Shown: one piece after another, positions 61,022 through 64,000 of the stretch
Position numbering within the stretch: the stretch's first letter is position 1
Layout: each line of letters begins with the position of its first letter
NCBI RefSeq assembly: GCF_020360975.1
Contig: NW_025408680.1
Span: 1,116,001 to 1,180,000 of the forward strand
Direction: 5' to 3'
Source: Hirsutella rhossiliensis
Lineage: Eukaryota; Ascomycota; Sordariomycetes; Hypocreales; Ophiocordycipitaceae
DNA length: 64,000 nt
The notes under the pieces: generated by a model
The model's database searches: none
What the model was told of the DNA's origin: nothing
Seen by the model: the letters and a program-made list of their open reading frames with translations, nothing else
Position numbers and translations under genes: made by a program

Positions 61022-61066
61022 GAGAGGGGGAGGAGGAGGAGGACGAGAAGGAGGAGGAGGAGTGGA
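61022..61066 (+). repeat. GGA-rich polypurine tract
   Basis: An almost pure purine run, (GGA)n with interruptions, immediately after the inverted repeat. It is a simple sequence repeat; no coding function is claimed. Confidence 0.7.
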
Positions 61067-61562
61067 AGATATATAATAGGATAAGTTAAAAGAGGCCGTC
61101 TAAGATAAAGAAGAGACATAGCGAGATATATATACCGATAAACTCCTTAAAAGATATAAGTAGGTAGGTAGGCAGCTAAGTAAGCAAGGCTTAATTAATA
61201 AAATAATATATCTTTAAGCTTTAAGCTTAAATATATAAAAATTATATAAGTAGCTTTTACTTACTTAGTAATTATAAGTATAAATAGCTTTACTTTATAT
61301 AAAGGTAGTAAGTATATATTAAGATAGGTATATAGTTAAGGTAGGGAATATATATATATAATTATATAGTATTAGCGCTATACTTTAACTAGCTTTATTA
61401 ACTTATTTTTAGTAAACTAAATAATTAAACTAGTAAGCGCGTTAATTAGGGCGTTAATATACTTCTTAAGGGAAAGAACTCTATTAAAAAAGTAAAATAA
61501 TAACCTTAAGTTACCCTTAACTTCCTATATATAGTAAAGCCCTCTATATAATAATATATTAT
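61067..61562. other. AT-rich sequence without recognisable content
   Basis: RIP-like composition returns here, with TA-rich runs and short GGTA and TATA repeats. No reading frame or match to the other repeats of the window was seen. Confidence 0.5.
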
Positions 61563-62384
61563 TATTATAAAGACTATTATACTATAAAGGTAAAGGTATA
61601 ACTATTGCGAAGCGTAGCTTAATTTCGTAGTTCTTAGATATATCCCTTAGTAAGAGGGACCTAGGAAGCTAAAAAACCGGTTTAAAAGAAGGAGCTAAAA
61701 GGAGGTATAAAAAGGAGGGCAGGGGTATAAAGGGAAGTAAAAATAGTAATAGCTTCCTATAAAGATAGCGAGAGATAAAATAGATATACTAGTAACGGCT
61801 AGAATAAAGGGGAAAAAACTAGTAAAAAGCTCGGTAGTTAAGAGGATATTAATAGCTTCTTTAAGCTAGATTATCTTTATTAATTAAGATACTAAATAGG
61901 TATAAAGAGGGGCGTTAGATAAAAGAAAGAAGGATAATTAAGGTAATATAATAATTACTGCCTTACTATAATTACTACCCTTATAAGAATTAAATATTAT
62001 TACCCTACCTATCCGACCCCTTACTTTTAATTTTACTATTATATATTTTTATATACTTCTTATATCTTTCTTTATAAGAGGTATAAGCTTAGGAGGAATA
62101 GAATTCCTATACCTTCTAGCTACTATAAAAGGTAACTTTCTTATATCCTTTATAGCTTCCTTTTACCCTTCTTACTAGAAAAGCTAATTTTTAACTAACT
62201 TTTCTACCCCCTTATCTATAATAATATTAAAACCCGACTCTACCGCCCTTATAGTCTATAAGACGATTCTTATAAAGCCCTAAGATAAAGGAAAGTAAGT
62301 AAAGGAGCTATAAGCTTATATAAATAGAACTATTTATAATTTAGTCTTCTTTAATAAGTAGGACCTTCTTAAGCCCCTTCTTTA
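61563..62384 (+). mobile_element. Copia fragment: L1 stub, L2 LTR, leader and start of gag
   Basis: Positions 61563-61595 match the first 33 bases of the L1 LTR. 61597-62078 is an L2 LTR in plus orientation (inverse of 34824-35297). 62081-62384 matches the inverse of 46370-46660, the leader and beginning of gag of B3. The order LTR, leader, gag is that of a 5' end, so this is the truncated start of a plus-strand element. An A-family fragment follows at 62385. Confidence 0.65.
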
Positions 62385-62612
62385 CTAGCTTATATAAGGC
62401 CTTAAACTTATAAAGGGCTATAGCTTATATAAACTTATATATAGGTCCTTATATAAGGTTAAGATACTTATACTACTTAATAAAGACCTCTTAGTATTTC
62501 CCTTTATTAATCCTTTTTTAGTATATAGCTTATATCTCTTTAACTTTAAACTCGTTCTTTTTTTCTACTTTAATTATAAAGAGTTAAGGATTAACTACTT
62601 CTTAATCTTTTT
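62385..62612 (-). mobile_element. Family A fragment A5 (chromodomain region)
   Basis: About 230 bp aligned with A3 29085-29290, the chromodomain end of pol, in the same orientation and heavily RIP-mutated. Both ends are abrupt. Confidence 0.75.
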
Positions 62613-62689
62613 TATATTATTACTTATATATAGCCTCTAAGCCTATAGTAAGGCTAATAGGGACCTTATAAGAACGTATAAGTAATAAG

Positions 62690-63355
62690 CGTAGGATTAA
62701 GTAATTAATAACGTAAGCTAAAAGATTAGTTAAAGGAGTAAAGGGTAGGATTTCGTCTAGGATTTATAATAAGTATATAACGGGCTAAATAATATATTAA
62801 AAGAATAACGTTATAAAAGATACTTATAAACCTATTTATTCTATTTACTACTCCTAGGGAAATCCTTTATCTTTTATAGACTATTACTCGCTTATTAGTA
62901 ACTTAATTAGTTAGCTTTCTAGTATATTCTATAGTACTTAAAAAGCTCTATTTATAGTATATTTTCTTAATTTAGTACGTATTATAATTATAATATAATA
63001 GTTAACGTAAGACTATAGGTTCTAGTATAAGTAGTAGATTTAACTAGAATGTTCTATGCCCTACCTATTCTTATATCGCGGATACCTTTAGAACTACTAT
63101 ACTAAAATAAGTAATAAGGTTTCCGTTCTACTTATAATTAACCTATATATTTTATATATATTTTTATTTATTAGGATAGGCTTATCTTAACCCGAATTTC
63201 CTAAAGGAAGGTATAGATATCTAGTATAGGTCTTTATCTTTAAGGGTTATTCCCTTAGACTATATTATAGAGCCTCTTTTTACTAGCTTATTCTATAAAG
63301 CTTCCCTATACTTATTATTTCTTTATAATAGTAAAATAGGAATATATGGGTATAT
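62690..63355 (+). mobile_element. Inverted copy of part of Copia C
   Basis: Reverse-complement match to 17930-18620, covering the interval between the pre-integrase block and gag, including the less mutated segment at 18144-18531. This copy has more RIP changes. Homology ends at about 63355. The 77 bp before it (62613-62689) match nothing I recognise. Confidence 0.75.
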
Positions 63356-63895
63356 TCTTATAGACCTAGGCCTTTATTAGTAGTCCTAGCTAGCTATAAA
63401 GCTTAGGGGCTTATAACTAATTAAGGAACGGGTAGTTATAAAGGTAAAGATAAAGGAAAGGTTAGTTTAGTTCCTCTTATATAGTGCTTTTCCCCCTTAT
63501 AGACCTTAAGGCCTTTAGGTTACTCTTTTTTAAGCTACTTAGCTATTCTTATCTCTATCTTAGCTAGGAAAGTTAAAAGGGCTTCTCTTTTTTCCTTAGA
63601 GCTATAAAAAAAAGGTAGGCTAAGGGCCCCTTTTTATCTCTTAGAGGTCTAGTAAAGGACCTCTCTTTCCCTCCTATAGTTTAGGTACCTTAAGATAAAG
63701 TACCTAGCTATATAATATTATTAGCTATAGTAATAGTTATCTTAGCCTACCTTATTAGTCCTTTTTAAGAAGGGAAATAAGAAGCTAGCCTTAAAAAAGA
63801 GCTAGTAAAAAGCTAAAAAGGATAGCCTAGGCCTACTTATAAGGTTCTTTTCTAAGCTAAAAGCTAGGTAGGGGGTCTTTTAAATAAATATATAG
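63356..63895. other. RIP-like sequence of unknown origin
   Basis: About 540 bp, AT-rich, with runs of CTTT and CCCC. No frame, motif or match to other repeats of the window was recognised. It is followed directly by a family A LTR. Confidence 0.4.
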
Positions 63896-64000
63896 TATTA
63901 CGGAGTAGGTAGAGGTATATATATAGGTACCGTTTATAAGATAATATTAATAAGCTATATAGAGCTCTCTTATACGCGGCTAGCCTATATATATATATAT
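63896..64000 (-). repeat. Family A LTR, cut by window end
   Basis: Starts TATTACGGAGTAGG and matches the first 105 bases of 27257-27442 and 33950-34135. The rest, and any element attached, lie beyond the window. The preceding pentamer is TATAG. Confidence 0.88.

Noticed and set aside
60885..61076. 63-codon plus-strand open frame
   Set aside because: It runs from a Copia LTR fragment through a hairpin into a GGA repeat, so it is not a gene.

Overview
The window is a stretch of filamentous ascomycete (Pezizomycotina-type) nuclear DNA: a nest of LTR retrotransposons about 57 kb long, then a 3.5 kb island of normal genic sequence, then more transposon remnants. The organism is inferred from the repeat-induced point mutation (RIP) pattern: over kilobases CpA and TpG are almost absent, TpA is in great excess, reading frames are broken mainly by TAA/TAG, and aligned repeat copies differ almost only by transitions. 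The one intron has fungal splice signals, and the retrotransposons are fungal types (chromodomain Ty3/Gypsy, Ty1/Copia, pogo/Fot1).

Layout. 1-5176: minus-strand Ty3/Gypsy element D1, cut by the window start, with its LTR. 5177-8039: unclassified RIP-degraded repeat. 8040-8716: inverted fragment of Gypsy family A. 8717-14347: A1 (plus), with an internal deletion. 14348-19839: minus-strand Copia element C, whose 5' parts reappear at 27159-27251 and probably 34141-34823, because A2 (19840-27153, plus) and A3 (27257-34135, minus, the least mutated copy) sit inside it. 34824-37802: minus-strand Copia B1. 37803-39692: truncated A4. 39693-40533: plus-strand Copia B2, continued at 46768-47633 and 55510-55768. 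It was split first by Copia B3 (40539-46762, 100 bp LTRs, duplication CTTTA) and then by Gypsy D2 (47639-55504, 491 bp LTRs, duplication GCTAC). 55769-56940: a dead pogo/Fot1 transposon. 56941-57429: AT-rich sequence.

The genic island (57430 to about 60805) holds two minus-strand genes. One is an apparently intact fumarylacetoacetase with one 86-nt intron and all expected active-site residues. The other is a 185-residue single-domain cupin protein. Fumarylacetoacetase is the last step of tyrosine/homogentisate breakdown. The neighbouring cupin could belong to the same aromatic-catabolism neighbourhood, but that is inference. Beyond 60806 lie a weakly mutated Copia LTR fragment, a perfect 10-bp inverted repeat, a GGA-rich tract, further Copia and Gypsy fragments, an inverted copy of part of element C, and a family-A LTR cut by the window end.

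The main points of interest are: a reconstructable insertion history with matching target-site duplications; an extra long ORF-like region between chromodomain and 3' LTR in family A; a 379-bp inverted-repeat element inside A2; a Copia copy carrying a second, different LTR internally; and genes that stay intact within about ten bases of saturated RIP. No tRNA, rRNA or CRISPR was seen.
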